The notes beneath the pieces were generated by a model. That model ran no database searches, was not told where the DNA came from, and saw only the letters and a program-made list of their open reading frames with translations. Positions 8,989-17,809 of a DNA stretch of 64,000 nt are shown one piece after another (the stretch's first letter is position 1; each line of letters opens with the position of its first letter). Both the position numbers and the translations under genes were made by a program. This DNA is from Gammaproteobacteria bacterium (GTDB lineage: Bacteria > Pseudomonadota > Gammaproteobacteria > Eutrophobiales > Eutrophobiaceae). The stretch covers positions 1-64,000 of the forward strand of contig JAJFKM010000017.1 in the NCBI GenBank assembly GCA_021773215.1, given 5' to 3'.

Positions 8989-9441
8989 ATGTTACGCAGA
9001 GACACTCTTAAATATTTAGCATCAGGTTCAATGATTCTGGTTTCCGGTCTATTTAAGCCCTTAGCTGTCTTGGCTAAATGGAACGAGGCTGCCTTTTCTG
9101 CAGTCGACTATGACGAAGCCATTGCCGCTTATTTTCCTAATCAAAAAATAAAAGAATCTGAGCAGATCAGCATCGGGGTTCACGCTGTTGTAGAGAATGG
9201 TGCCGTAGTACCGATCAAGGTCAAAACGGACTTGCCGAATATAGAATCTATTACAATATTCGTTGATAAAAACCCTAATCCATTAATTGCAAACTTTGAT
9301 CTTTTTCCTGGTTGTGTGGGCTTTATATCAACGCGAATAAAAATACAGCAAGCATCGAATATCATCGTGACGGTAAAAAGTAATGGCATGATATTTAGTA
9401 CACGCAAATTCATAGAAGTCCATGAAGGAGGCTGTGGTTAA
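8989..9441 (+). CDS. soxY: Thiosulfate-oxidation carrier protein SoxY
   Basis: 150 residues. SoxY carries sulfur intermediates on its C-terminal cysteine in periplasmic thiosulfate oxidation, as a heterodimer with SoxZ. The N terminus has a twin-arginine signal (MLRRDTLKYLASGS, then a hydrophobic stretch ending near ALAK), consistent with Tat export. The C terminus reads HEGGCG-stop: the sulfur-binding Cys is present, but the usual GGCGG swinging arm is one glycine shorter. No soxXA, soxB or soxCD is in the window, which fits genomes where yz is split from the rest. Start ATG 8989 is the only plausible one. Confidence 0.93.
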   Translation: MLRRDTLKYLASGSMILVSGLFKPLAVLAKWNEAAFSAVDYDEAIAAYFPNQKIKESEQISIGVHAVVENGAVVPIKVKTDLPNIESITIFVDKNPNPLIANFDLFPGCVGFISTRIKIQQASNIIVTVKSNGMIFSTRKFIEVHEGGCG

Positions 9442-9584
9442 ATCTGAACTCCGCAGTAGAACCACTAATATTTATCAAATGATTAATTTATTAAAAACCG
9501 TCGGCATAAGTTCAATATTTTGCTTATCCACTGAATATGAGCGCTCACTTTATAGCACACCCAAAATGCCTATCGCTTGCCAGC

Positions 9585-9619
9585 GAAAGACAACCATAGA
9601 ACGACTATGATTGTCTTTC
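9585..9619 (+). terminator. Hairpin between soxY and soxZ
   Basis: A 15-nt arm (GAAAGACAACCATAG) pairs with CTATGATTGTCTTTC at 14 of 15 positions around a 5-nt loop. There is no clear U-run, so it is more likely an mRNA stability or attenuation element than a classical terminator. Confidence 0.4.
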
Positions 9620-9683
9620 TAAGCGGCACGCTAAACATTTTTGAATGCACTCTAAAGCGAGTTCTACCACAGAGTTCAGATTG

Positions 9684-9998
9684 ATGGCATCAACCATACG
9701 TCTAAAAACAAAAACCAACGATGGTGTCACGACAGTACGTGCCATCATAAGGCACCCTATGGAAACTGGTTTTCGAATCGATAGCGAAACCAGCGAACTT
9801 GTGCCGGTGCATTATATTAATGAAGTTATAGTAAAACATAATGATATCGTTGTTATGTCTTGCGACTGGAGTCGGGCCGTATCAAAAAACCCCTACTTAT
9901 CATTCATGTTTAAAGGTGCCAGTGTTGGCGATAAGCTTGGGCTGTCATGGAGTGATAATAAAAATAACACTGACTCGATCGAAACACGGATTGAATAA
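9684..9998 (+). CDS. soxZ: Thiosulfate-oxidation carrier protein SoxZ
   Basis: 104 residues from ATG 9684 (MASTIRLKTK), the usual SoxZ length. An in-frame extension back to 9645 adds 13 unconserved residues and is not favoured. The conserved RAIIRHPMETGFR motif is present, followed by the beta-sandwich pattern HYINEVIV and NPYLSFMFKGASVGDKLGLSWSD (two adjoining blocks). SoxZ has no signal of its own and is exported with SoxY by hitchhiking on its Tat signal. Unlike the usual near-contiguous soxYZ, 242 bases with a hairpin separate the genes here. Confidence 0.92.
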   Translation: MASTIRLKTKTNDGVTTVRAIIRHPMETGFRIDSETSELVPVHYINEVIVKHNDIVVMSCDWSRAVSKNPYLSFMFKGASVGDKLGLSWSDNKNNTDSIETRIE

Positions 9999-10028
9999 TT
10001 TACTATCCTATTACTATTCTGTAACTCA

Positions 10029-10919
10029 ATGCGTGCGATAATAATATTCTGCTTATTTGTTGTGCTTGCGTTTTTCGCCGGCGCCATAATGGCATATCCA
10101 CTAAAACTATTACTGGATCCGGTGCTGGGTCTCGCCTTTCGCAAATATCTTACATATGCAACTCTGATCAGCGGCTTGATAATCAGTGGCATTTATTTAC
10201 AGCTATACAATTCACTCTCATTCAAGGCTTTTGGTTATAACGGAAAACTCTTAAAGTTTTTGAATAGCATGTTTAATGGTTTTGTCTATGGCATGATTAT
10301 TATGTTGATAATTGAGGTGCTATTACTATTGCTTGGCATTCATGAGATTGATACTAGCCGCAGCATTTCAATAGCATTATTCATGGAGCGTCTTACAAAG
10401 GCTATCCTAGCAGGTTTGTTAATTGGCTTAGTTGAAGAGTCAATTTTTCGAGGTGCTTTATTTACTGGCTTATACAAGCAGACAGGGGCAGTAGTTACAG
10501 TCTTCTTTTCAAGCCTTGTTTATTCAGCCGTACACTTTATTCGATATCGTGATCTGCCTGGAGATACAGACATCGGTTGGTTAACCGGCATCGGCATGAT
10601 GCCCGAAGCATTCCGTCGCTTTCATGAATGGTCTATTGTAGATTACTTCTTAACCTTATTTATCTTTGGTGTATTGCTTGGCTTATTGCGATTAAAACAT
10701 CGAGGTATTGCTGCCTGTATAGGCGTCCATGCAGGCATAGTGATGTTAATCAAGCTTGGTGATTACTACACCAATCGAGCGCATAACAGTAATTATGATT
10801 ATCTCGTAAGCCAGTACAACTCAACGTTCGGTTGGATGAGCTTTATTGTTATTTTGCTGTTTACGGTTTTCTATTTAGTAAAACTAAACACTAGCTCCCC
10901 AAAGAAAAGCGGCATTTAA
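10029..10919 (+). CDS. CPBP family intramembrane glutamic endopeptidase (Abi/CAAX protease-like)
   Basis: 296 residues, about eight hydrophobic segments. The three CPBP motifs are visible: EESIFR (EExxxR, in GLVEESIFRGALFTGL), then a His in YSAVHF, then GVHAG in the penultimate helix. These are membrane-embedded metal-independent proteases related to Rce1. Bacterial members process prenylated or lipidated peptides or protect against bacteriocins. The target cannot be inferred. The gene begins 30 bases after soxZ on the same strand and may share its transcript. Confidence 0.85.
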   Translation: MRAIIIFCLFVVLAFFAGAIMAYPLKLLLDPVLGLAFRKYLTYATLISGLIISGIYLQLYNSLSFKAFGYNGKLLKFLNSMFNGFVYGMIIMLIIEVLLLLLGIHEIDTSRSISIALFMERLTKAILAGLLIGLVEESIFRGALFTGLYKQTGAVVTVFFSSLVYSAVHFIRYRDLPGDTDIGWLTGIGMMPEAFRRFHEWSIVDYFLTLFIFGVLLGLLRLKHRGIAACIGVHAGIVMLIKLGDYYTNRAHNSNYDYLVSQYNSTFGWMSFIVILLFTVFYLVKLNTSSPKKSGI

Positions 10920-10954
10920 TTTACACACTGATCATAGATAAAAAATCACGCTTG

Positions 10955-11101
10955 CTACTTGGGAGCACGATTAGATGCAATCAGTTCTGTCAGGCACAGC
11001 CCGTACAAACCGACAGCATCTTTAGGTTCGATAGCATCATCTTTATTTTGCGAGATTAACCCAGCAGCAAGAATTGCAGCAATAATATGATCTTCGTTCA
11101 T
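10955..11101 (-). CDS. Small 48-residue hypothetical protein
   Basis: An ATG at 11101 is preceded at 6 nt by AGAGGAAA, one of the best ribosome-binding sites in the window. The frame is open for 48 codons (MNEDHIIAAILAAGLISQN... ending SNRAPK) and stops at TAG. The N-terminal half is an amphipathic or weakly hydrophobic helix; the rest is neutral. No family is recognised. It sits alone between the CPBP protease gene (convergent) and the tungstate-type operon. The ribosome site, more than composition, is the argument that it is real. Confidence 0.55.
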   Translation of the reverse strand: MNEDHIIAAILAAGLISQNKDDAIEPKDAVGLYGLCLTELIASNRAPK

Positions 11102-11223
11102 CAGCAGTTTCCTCTTTTTATTGAATGACTAACAACAAACTGTATGTGTTCTTGAAGCTCTATTATAAACATAAACTATTATATTTTTCACCGTCTCTGA
11201 GAATCACAGAAAATATCTCTTGC

Positions 11224-12030
11224 TTACTTTATTACATCAGGATGGAATAATATCTCACCATTGACCTTAAAATTTCGAATCAAGTCCTGGCCTTCACTGC
11301 TACGGATAAAATTGGAATAATTTCTCGCCATTTCAATTTTTGCATGCGGATGTTTTTCAGGGTTTACCATAATCACATGATAAGGATTAAAAAGCCCGGG
11401 GTCGTTTTCAAACACCACTCTTAATTTCATCTTGTCTTTATAAGCCAGATAAGTACCCCTATCGGTCAACGTATAGGCTTCTTTATCATCGGCTATTCTC
11501 AGCACAACGCCCATGCCTTGCCCAACCGCAAGATACCAGTCACCAAAAGGTTCTTTGCCTGTCATTTTCCAAAGACTTTTCTCTTTTTTATGTGTGCCAG
11601 AATCATCACCACGAGAAACAAAAACATGTTTCGCTTCAATCAGCTTTGACATTGCATCGACAATGTTATTTGCGTTCTTAAGACCGGCCGGATCAGCATC
11701 CGGGCCAACGATGACAAAATCATTATGCATAACTGGTTCTCGTTCAATTCCAGAGCCCTCGGTAACAAATTTCTTTTCTGCTCCTGGTGCATGCACAAAA
11801 ATCAGATCAACATCACCATTTTTACCTAAACGAATAGCCTTCCCTGTACCTACCGAAATAACATCTAGCTTCACATTATATTTATTTTCAAATGGTGGGT
11901 TTAACACAGCCAATAAGCCTGAGTTGTCAGTGCTGGTTGTTGTTGCCATCTTAAGCCTCACTTCTCCTGCGGAAACAACCCCGGGAAATAAAATCAGACA
12001 CGCAAGTAATAATTGAAATATGTTTTTCAT
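11224..12030 (-). CDS. TupA-like oxyanion (tungstate/molybdate) ABC substrate-binding protein
   Basis: 268 residues with a clear Sec signal peptide (MKNIFQLLLACLILFPGVVSA). The mature start matches TupA-type binding proteins: KMATTTSTDNSGLL, then VGTGKAIRLGKNGDVDLIFVHAP in adjoining blocks and VSRGDDSGTHKKE. The TTTS and RGDDSGT segments line the oxyanion site in the family. TupA binds tungstate with high affinity; some relatives bind molybdate. No permease or ATPase gene (tupB, tupC) is adjacent, which is unusual. It follows the porin gene by 28 bases on the same strand, so the two are probably one operon. Confidence 0.85.
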   Translation of the reverse strand: MKNIFQLLLACLILFPGVVSAGEVRLKMATTTSTDNSGLLAVLNPPFENKYNVKLDVISVGTGKAIRLGKNGDVDLIFVHAPGAEKKFVTEGSGIEREPVMHNDFVIVGPDADPAGLKNANNIVDAMSKLIEAKHVFVSRGDDSGTHKKEKSLWKMTGKEPFGDWYLAVGQGMGVVLRIADDKEAYTLTDRGTYLAYKDKMKLRVVFENDPGLFNPYHVIMVNPEKHPHAKIEMARNYSNFIRSSEGQDLIRNFKVNGEILFHPDVIK

Positions 12031-12058
12031 GCTTATTTTTATAACCTTTATTAATTAA

Positions 12059-13435
12059 TTAAAACCAAAAAACAGCCTGTGAATATAAATAGGTCGCATC
12101 ACTTTTGCCCGCACCATCCATTACATCACCGGCAAACAAATGTGCAGCACCTACTTCTATTCGAATATTTTTCGGCAATGCTTCCCAACGCACTCGCGCC
12201 TCAATCTGCGTCCCGATATAATTATCTGATTGACCAGCAGCATTCGCAATTCGTGCAGTTGTCCACGCATCATTATCAGAGGCCAACCAATAACCACGTA
12301 ATGCAAGAAAGCTAGTAACGTTAACGGCGGGCTTTAATTTTAAGCGCACACCCGGCGTACTCAGATTAGCTCTCGCAAATGGCCCATAAATTCCCGTTGG
12401 ACCAAAATCAAAACGACGCGCGCCATAGAGCGTATCAAAACGGTTATTGTCAGCATCATTTGGATCATCATCACCGCTAGCATAATCATACTGAAGGACT
12501 AATCTCGGCGACCAACTTGCAGCAAAGCTATATCCAATTTCAGCATGATGAAAATAAGCGAAATGATCTAGGTCGGTTATTGAAGTCGTTGATGAACGAG
12601 ATTTGCCAAATTGAAAGATCGACTCCACTTGATAATCGAACTGATTCTTTATCGGTTTTCTATAGAGTCGTAATCCCGGCGTGTACAGATCTCGATCACG
12701 TGTGCTTAACACTCCGGCAACATCTTCTTCATTCAATCCCAGGAAATAAAACTCAAGCTGATCGTCCCATGGCAATTTATTGGGAGCATAATAGACACCC
12801 CAAAAACGAACCTCCTCATGTTCCTTATCAAACTTGGCTTCATTATCTAAGGCACTACCACTGAACAAACGTTGTACAGGCAAGGTATAAAAAAATCGAA
12901 ACTTCTGTTTGTTTGCCCCCTGCCAACGCCAATCAATACCTGTGAAACCATTAATAGTATTTCGGAAACGGTTCCGTGCCACTAAACGACGGCTACCCAT
13001 GTCCATAGTGATTCGACCACCGCGAACCTTGCTTTTACTACCTCGACCTAGCATATTATCCAACGGCACTTCGACATAGGCCTGTAATAGCTCTAATGGA
13101 TTAACAACACTGCCAGACAAAGGCGTACCCGGGTCCGCTAATTCAACTCGCGAATCCAGCATTTCTGCAGCAAATTTAACATGTTTAAAATCAAGCTTGG
13201 CCAAAACAACTGTTCGAAATACCAGCGCTTGGTCGCCGCCATTTCGACTACCTCGATACTGTCCATCAACATTTTCAAATCGTGTTCGGTGGTGTCCTGA
13301 TATTGAAAAAACGTCCGGCAAATCTAGCGCGCTATTCAAACGCCATGGCTTGCCATCTGTACCCGTACCCGCAAATGCACATGAACAATAAAAAAGGCAC
13401 GACAGAGCAAACAAGATTAATTTAAAAATTTTCAT
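12059..13435 (-). CDS. Alginate-export-family outer-membrane porin
   Basis: 458 residues from ATG 13435. The frame is open further upstream, but only this start gives a proper signal peptide (MKIFKLILFALSCLFYCSCAFA). The rest is a beta-barrel with alternating aromatic strands. It has the alginate_exp-type motif HHRTRFENVDGQYR, later GGRITMDMGSRRLVARNRFRNT, and a C-terminal aromatic (SQAVFWF). Despite the family name, members serve as porins for varied small solutes. The context here (TupA-like protein downstream, ModE-type regulator divergent) suggests an oxyanion channel; that is inference. Confidence 0.8.
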   Translation of the reverse strand: MKIFKLILFALSCLFYCSCAFAGTGTDGKPWRLNSALDLPDVFSISGHHRTRFENVDGQYRGSRNGGDQALVFRTVVLAKLDFKHVKFAAEMLDSRVELADPGTPLSGSVVNPLELLQAYVEVPLDNMLGRGSKSKVRGGRITMDMGSRRLVARNRFRNTINGFTGIDWRWQGANKQKFRFFYTLPVQRLFSGSALDNEAKFDKEHEEVRFWGVYYAPNKLPWDDQLEFYFLGLNEEDVAGVLSTRDRDLYTPGLRLYRKPIKNQFDYQVESIFQFGKSRSSTTSITDLDHFAYFHHAEIGYSFAASWSPRLVLQYDYASGDDDPNDADNNRFDTLYGARRFDFGPTGIYGPFARANLSTPGVRLKLKPAVNVTSFLALRGYWLASDNDAWTTARIANAAGQSDNYIGTQIEARVRWEALPKNIRIEVGAAHLFAGDVMDGAGKSDATYLYSQAVFWF

Positions 13436-13452
13436 GGTGCCTCGAAATGAAT

Positions 13453-13480
13453 AAATATATGTATTTATTTGCATATATTT
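13453..13480. promoter_or_regulatory. Inverted repeat, candidate operator for the divergent ModE-type regulator
   Basis: AAATATATG and CATATATTT form a perfect 9-bp inverted repeat with a 10-bp spacer, 18 bases before the porin start. The spacer and right flank also hold a repeated GTATTTATTT. The spacing resembles sites for dimeric ModE-type proteins, though the bases differ from the E. coli ModE consensus. Confidence 0.4.
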
Positions 13481-13521
13481 GTATTTATTTAATTTATAGT
13501 TATATTTAATGCGCTTTATAT

Positions 13522-13537
13522 CATCATATTTATGATG
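13522..13537. promoter_or_regulatory. 16-bp palindrome upstream of the ModE-type regulator gene
   Basis: CATCATA-TT-TATGATG, perfect 7-bp arms, 40 bases before the regulator start in the divergent intergenic region. A second candidate operator, perhaps for autoregulation. Confidence 0.35.
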
Positions 13538-13577
13538 CACAAATATGCTTTTACTTACATATAAAATAAATTGACTT

Positions 13578-14654
13578 ATGCGAATTGAATTTAATGTCCA
13601 GTGGCAATCTATCGATGCCAATCAGGAACTGGACCAACGCTTACTACCGTTGCTTGAGGAAATACATCAAAGCGGATCACTGCAAGCAGCCGCAAAGGAA
13701 ATCAAAGTTTCATATCGAACTGCCTGGGAGCTTATACGCTACTGGAATGAAGTCTTTCTTACGCCTTTGTGTATTAAGGAACGCGGTCGCGGCTCAAAGC
13801 TTAGTCCACTCGGACAAAAGCTTATAGAAACAAAACGAAACATAGATGCTGATTATTCAAAGACTCTGCTACACATCGCCGACAAACTAAATAATGAGAT
13901 CAAAGAATTAATCGGCCCTAATGATAACGCGAAACAGTGCATCGCATCTTGTAGTCATGACCTAGCCATTAACCATCTACAGTCCATTAGTGAGAAGACG
14001 GGGCATTACGCTATAGAATTTCAGTCGCGCGGTAGTCTTGAAAACCTGAAACTGTTAAATGCACATCAAATCGACATTGCCGGGTTTCATTTTCCAGAAG
14101 GTGCGTTAGCAGAAAACCTCGCCCCTGAGTATTCACAGTGGTTAGATGATGAGAAACATATATTGATCCAACTGGCATCACGTGAACAAGGCTTGATTAT
14201 TAAACCTTCAATAGCAGAGCATGTTACGTCAATTAATGATTTAACTCGGCGTTCCTTGAGGTTCGTTAATCGACAAAAAGGATCGGGTACGCGGGCAATC
14301 TTTGATGAATTAATCAAACAAAATGGAATTAATAAGAAAAATATTAATGGTTATCAAAAGGAAGAGTTTACGCATTCCGCTGTAGCAGCCTTAATATCCA
14401 GCGGTCATGCTGATGCGGGCTTTGGGTTAAAGGCCGCAGCAACCGAATTCGAGCTATCATTTCTACCAATGATTACTGAAAGCTACGTCTTAGCCATGCA
14501 GAAGTCTTTAGCAAAAGAAGTATTAAGTGAAATTCGCTTAATAATGAAAGACAAAAAACTTAAAGGCAAAATCAATAAATTACCCGGCTACAGTACAAAA
14601 CTAACAGGTAAAGTTATCCACGCGCACAAGCTATTGTCGATACCAAATGCTTAA
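13578..14654 (+). CDS. ModE-type HTH regulator fused to a substrate-binding-like domain
   Basis: 358 residues. The N-terminal ~100 form a LysR/ModE-like winged helix (LLEEIHQSGSLQAAAKEIKV, then SYRTAWELI and a wing at GRGSKLSPLGQKLIE). The C-terminal ~220 are a periplasmic-binding-protein-like domain (PBP_like, with QKGSGTRAIFDEL and ALISSGHADAGFGLKAAA) that senses a ligand in the cytoplasm. Such one-component proteins usually control molybdate or tungstate uptake. It is divergent from the porin and TupA-like genes, with two palindromes in between, so it very probably controls them. The ATG at 13578 matches the start of the HTH domain. Confidence 0.85.
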   Translation: MRIEFNVQWQSIDANQELDQRLLPLLEEIHQSGSLQAAAKEIKVSYRTAWELIRYWNEVFLTPLCIKERGRGSKLSPLGQKLIETKRNIDADYSKTLLHIADKLNNEIKELIGPNDNAKQCIASCSHDLAINHLQSISEKTGHYAIEFQSRGSLENLKLLNAHQIDIAGFHFPEGALAENLAPEYSQWLDDEKHILIQLASREQGLIIKPSIAEHVTSINDLTRRSLRFVNRQKGSGTRAIFDELIKQNGINKKNINGYQKEEFTHSAVAALISSGHADAGFGLKAAATEFELSFLPMITESYVLAMQKSLAKEVLSEIRLIMKDKKLKGKINKLPGYSTKLTGKVIHAHKLLSIPNA

Positions 14655-14666
14655 GAGGCAATGAAA

Positions 14667-14742
14667 TGGTGGGCCGTGGGCGATTCGAACGCCCGACCAA
14701 TGGATTAAAAATCCACTGCTCTACCGGCTGAGCTAACGGCCC
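14667..14742 (-). tRNA. tRNA-Lys (anticodon UUU)
   Basis: 76 nt on the minus strand, beginning GGGCCGTTAGCTCAG and ending in an encoded CCA. The cloverleaf is complete: acceptor GGGCCGT/ACGGCCC, D loop AGCCGGTAGA, anticodon stem TGGA/TCCA around TTTTTAA, and T arm GGGCG TTCGAAT CGCCC. The loop reads anticodon TTT. Confidence 0.97.
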
Positions 14743-14933
14743 GGTGTGAGATTTCAGAATATTGCATAGGCAAAGATCAGAAGGCCTGTGCAGCAAAGGC
14801 GGCGATGATACCCAAGAAATGCCTGTGCGTAAAACATAAACTGTAACAAGGTTGGCAAGATCTTGATATTAGTTGGTCATAGCCCTATTTTCTGCTGTAT
14901 TCTAGCGCATATTAATTTTGGAGATCTTTATCA

Positions 14934-15260
14934 GTGCCTATTTATGAATATCGATGTAATCATTGTGAGCATCGCCTGGAAAAACTACAAAAAATCAGTG
15001 ACGAACCCGCTAAAACGTGTCCTGAGTGCGGGGAAGATAGTCTTCAGAAACTGGTTTCAGCTGCTGCATTCAAATTAAAAGGCACCGGCTGGTATGAAAC
15101 TGACTTTAAAGACAAAAAACCAAGCAAAGACGCTAATGCCAGCAACAACAATAAATCAGATGGTAAGAAAACAAGCGGTTCTGACACTAAAAAAACAGAT
15201 GATAGTAGTAAATCAACTGCAAAAAAAGAATCGCCAAAACCCTCTGCTAATTCTGCTTAA
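14934..15260 (+). CDS. FmdB family zinc-ribbon protein
   Basis: 108 residues starting at GTG ([19 protein letters not shown]), the standard N terminus of the family. The paired CxxC motifs (Cys8/Cys11 and Cys29/Cys32 approximately) form a zinc ribbon. After the [17 protein letters not shown] block the tail is lysine- and serine-rich and disordered. FmdB-type proteins are proposed small regulators, but no function is established for this branch. It precedes the DUF502 gene and aspS by short gaps, the arrangement seen in many proteobacteria. Confidence 0.88.
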   Translation: MPIYEYRCNHCEHRLEKLQKISDEPAKTCPECGEDSLQKLVSAAAFKLKGTGWYETDFKDKKPSKDANASNNNKSDGKKTSGSDTKKTDDSSKSTAKKESPKPSANSA

Positions 15261-15273
15261 TATGTCCTGATAA

Positions 15274-15927
15274 ATGGGCACGCTTAGGAAATATATTATT
15301 GCCGGCCTTTTAGTCTGGCTACCCTTTGCTGCAACAGTTGTCATCGTCAAGCTGGTCGTCGATCTACTCGACAATATCATTCTCTTATTGCCGCCTGAGT
15401 ACCAACCGGCAACAGTATTAGGTTTTTCTGTCCCGGGATTTGGCATCGTTCTGGCCATCAGTATTCTCTTAGTTACCGGTATGCTCGCTGCTAATTTATT
15501 CGGCCGGCGCTTAGTTGAATTTTGGGAGTCCATACTCAACCGTATTCCATTAGTAAGATCGATTTATAGCAGCGTAAAACAGATCTCCACCACAATATTG
15601 GATTCTAATGGCAAATCTTTTCGTAAAGTCGTTATGTTGCAATACCCTCGTAAAGGGATCTGGAGTATTGGTTTTTTAACTAATGAGGATGTCAGTACCG
15701 ATATAGATGGTCTTAATGAAGACTTAGCCGCTGTATTTGTGCCCACGACGCCTAACCCAACCTCCGGTTTTATCATAATGGTGCCCCGCGATGACATCAC
15801 TGAGCTTGATATGTCCGTAGAAGAAGGCTTTAAATTTATCATCTCAATGGGCGTAATTATCCCTGATGGCCCGATTAGAACCGAATTAACGCGTAATAAA
15901 GTTGCGCAATCGACATCTGACTCGTAA
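15274..15927 (+). CDS. DUF502 family inner-membrane protein
   Basis: 217 residues. Two N-terminal transmembrane helices (about 8-28 and 50-75) are followed by a soluble domain with the family's [16 protein letters not shown] and [20 protein letters not shown] blocks. DUF502 proteins occur widely in proteobacteria and plants (LIKE-COV). The bacterial role is not established. It lies 13 bases after fmdB and 37 before the true aspS start, so the three are probably one operon. Confidence 0.88.
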   Translation: MGTLRKYIIAGLLVWLPFAATVVIVKLVVDLLDNIILLLPPEYQPATVLGFSVPGFGIVLAISILLVTGMLAANLFGRRLVEFWESILNRIPLVRSIYSSVKQISTTILDSNGKSFRKVVMLQYPRKGIWSIGFLTNEDVSTDIDGLNEDLAAVFVPTTPNPTSGFIIMVPRDDITELDMSVEEGFKFIISMGVIIPDGPIRTELTRNKVAQSTSDS

Positions 15928-15964
15928 GATTCCGCCCCTTGTTCAGACCAGATGGAATATACAC

Positions 15965-17743
15965 ATGCGCAGTGATTATTGCGGAAAACTAAATAGCAAC
16001 CATATCGACCAAGAAGTTGAGCTTTGCGGTTGGGTACATCGTCGTCGTGACCACGGTGGCGTCATTTTTATCGATCTACGTGATCGCGAAGGTGTTGCCC
16101 AGATCGTGTTTGATCCAGACCGTGCAGAACCATTCGCAATTGCTGATTCTGTCCGTAATGAATTCGTCATTCGTATTACCGGTAAGGTCCGTAACCGGCC
16201 AGAAGGCACGGTTAACCCTGATATGCCCACAGGCGAAGTTGAAATTCTGGGACATACCATAGAAATCCTGAACAAAGCTAAAACACCCCCTTTCCAGTTG
16301 GATGATGAAAATGTCCATGACGATGTGAAATTAAAATATCGTTATGTCGATCTGCGTCGTCCTGCAATGCAAAATAACCTACGTCTACGATCGCAAGTCG
16401 TTAAAGAAATGCGCAATTTCCTCGATGACAAGGGCTTTCTTGATATCGAAACGCCGATGCTCACCAAAGCAACGCCGGAAGGTGCGCGCGATTACCTGGT
16501 ACCTAGCCGTACCCATCCGGGAAATTTCTTTGCCCTGCCACAATCACCGCAGTTGTTTAAACAATTGTTAATGATGTCGGGCATGGATCGCTATTATCAA
16601 ATCGTACGTTGTTTTCGTGATGAAGATTTGCGTGCAGATCGTCAGCCCGAATTCACGCAATTGGATATCGAGACCTCGTTCATGGACGAGAATGAAATAA
16701 CCGGCATGATGGAAGAGATGATCCATTCACTCTTTAAAAAGATAATGAATGTCGATTTGCCTTCACCTTTCCCACGCATGACCTATGCTGAGGCGATGGA
16801 ACGTTTTGGTAGTGATAGACCTGACCTTAGAAATCCGCTTGAATTGATCGATGTCAGCGATCTAATGAAGGCTGTTGAATTCAAAGTCTTCTCTGGTCCA
16901 GCGAACATGGAAGATGGTCGTGTTGCAACATTACATGTGCCTGGCGGCAGTAAGCTCTCTCGAAAACAGATAGATGATTACACAAACTATATCGCACAGT
17001 TTGGAGCCAGAGGCCTTGCTTACATCAAAGTAAACGACGTAGGGGCTGGAGCAGAAGGCTTACAATCACCTATTCTTAAGTTTTTACCTGATGAAGTTGC
17101 GGCAAAGATCGTCGAGCGCACAAATGCTACTGACGGTGATTTAATCTTCTTTGGTGCAGACAAAACCAAGGTTGTTAATGACGCACTAGGTGCACTCCGA
17201 AATAAATTGGGCCATGACCTTGATTTGCTCCAGGGCGAATGGGCACCTATGTGGGTGGTTGATTTCCCAATGTTTGACTATAACGAAGATGAAAAACGTT
17301 GGGACTCATTACACCACCCCTTCACCGCACCCAATACAACTGATATTGATGCGATTAAACAAAACCCAGGACAAACATTATCGCGCGCTTATGACTTAGT
17401 ACTTAACGGCACAGAGCTAGGTGGCGGTTCTATTCGTATTCACAATGCTGAAATGCAATCTGCAGTATTGGAATTGCTGGGTATTGGCGAAGAAGAAGCC
17501 CAAGAAAAATTTGGCTTTTTGCTAGAAGCGCTAGGTTTTGGTTGTCCGCCCCATGGCGGCATAGCCTTTGGATTAGATCGTACGGTAATGCTGATGGTCG
17601 GTGGCGAGTCCATTCGGGATGTGATTGCCTTTCCAAAGACGCAAAGTGCCAGTTGCCCGCTTACTTCAGCGCCATCGAAGGCGAACCCGAGACAATTGAA
17701 AGAGTTGGGAATTAAATTGGCAAAATCGAACAAGCCAGAATAA
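15965..17743 (+). CDS. aspS: Aspartyl-tRNA synthetase
   Basis: 592 residues, bacterial-type length. It charges tRNA-Asp with aspartate. Domain order: N-terminal OB-fold anticodon-binding (about 1-105, [21 protein letters not shown]), class II core with motif 2 ([20 protein letters not shown]), the bacterial GAD insert (about 280-420) and motif 3 ([12 protein letters not shown]). ATG 15965 (MRSDYCGKL) is the conserved start; an upstream in-frame ATG at 15902 overlaps the DUF502 gene and adds unconserved residues. Whether it also mischarges tRNA-Asn cannot be told; no gatCAB lies here. Confidence 0.97.
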   Translation: MRSDYCGKLNSNHIDQEVELCGWVHRRRDHGGVIFIDLRDREGVAQIVFDPDRAEPFAIADSVRNEFVIRITGKVRNRPEGTVNPDMPTGEVEILGHTIEILNKAKTPPFQLDDENVHDDVKLKYRYVDLRRPAMQNNLRLRSQVVKEMRNFLDDKGFLDIETPMLTKATPEGARDYLVPSRTHPGNFFALPQSPQLFKQLLMMSGMDRYYQIVRCFRDEDLRADRQPEFTQLDIETSFMDENEITGMMEEMIHSLFKKIMNVDLPSPFPRMTYAEAMERFGSDRPDLRNPLELIDVSDLMKAVEFKVFSGPANMEDGRVATLHVPGGSKLSRKQIDDYTNYIAQFGARGLAYIKVNDVGAGAEGLQSPILKFLPDEVAAKIVERTNATDGDLIFFGADKTKVVNDALGALRNKLGHDLDLLQGEWAPMWVVDFPMFDYNEDEKRWDSLHHPFTAPNTTDIDAIKQNPGQTLSRAYDLVLNGTELGGGSIRIHNAEMQSAVLELLGIGEEEAQEKFGFLLEALGFGCPPHGGIAFGLDRTVMLMVGGESIRDVIAFPKTQSASCPLTSAPSKANPRQLKELGIKLAKSNKPE

Positions 17744-17809
17744 TTCTAAACCAAAATTTACTAATCCCTTTGCTTGTTTAACGAGATCAAGTACGCCATA
17801 GTTTTGAGT

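Noticed and set aside
9422-9610. 62-residue frame between soxY and soxZ, considered as a split or frameshifted gene
   Set aside because: It overlaps the soxY end, shows no family features, and both sox genes are complete.
13436-13621. 62-residue upstream extension of the porin gene
   Set aside because: It lies in the regulatory region, precedes the obvious signal peptide and overlaps the divergent regulator start.
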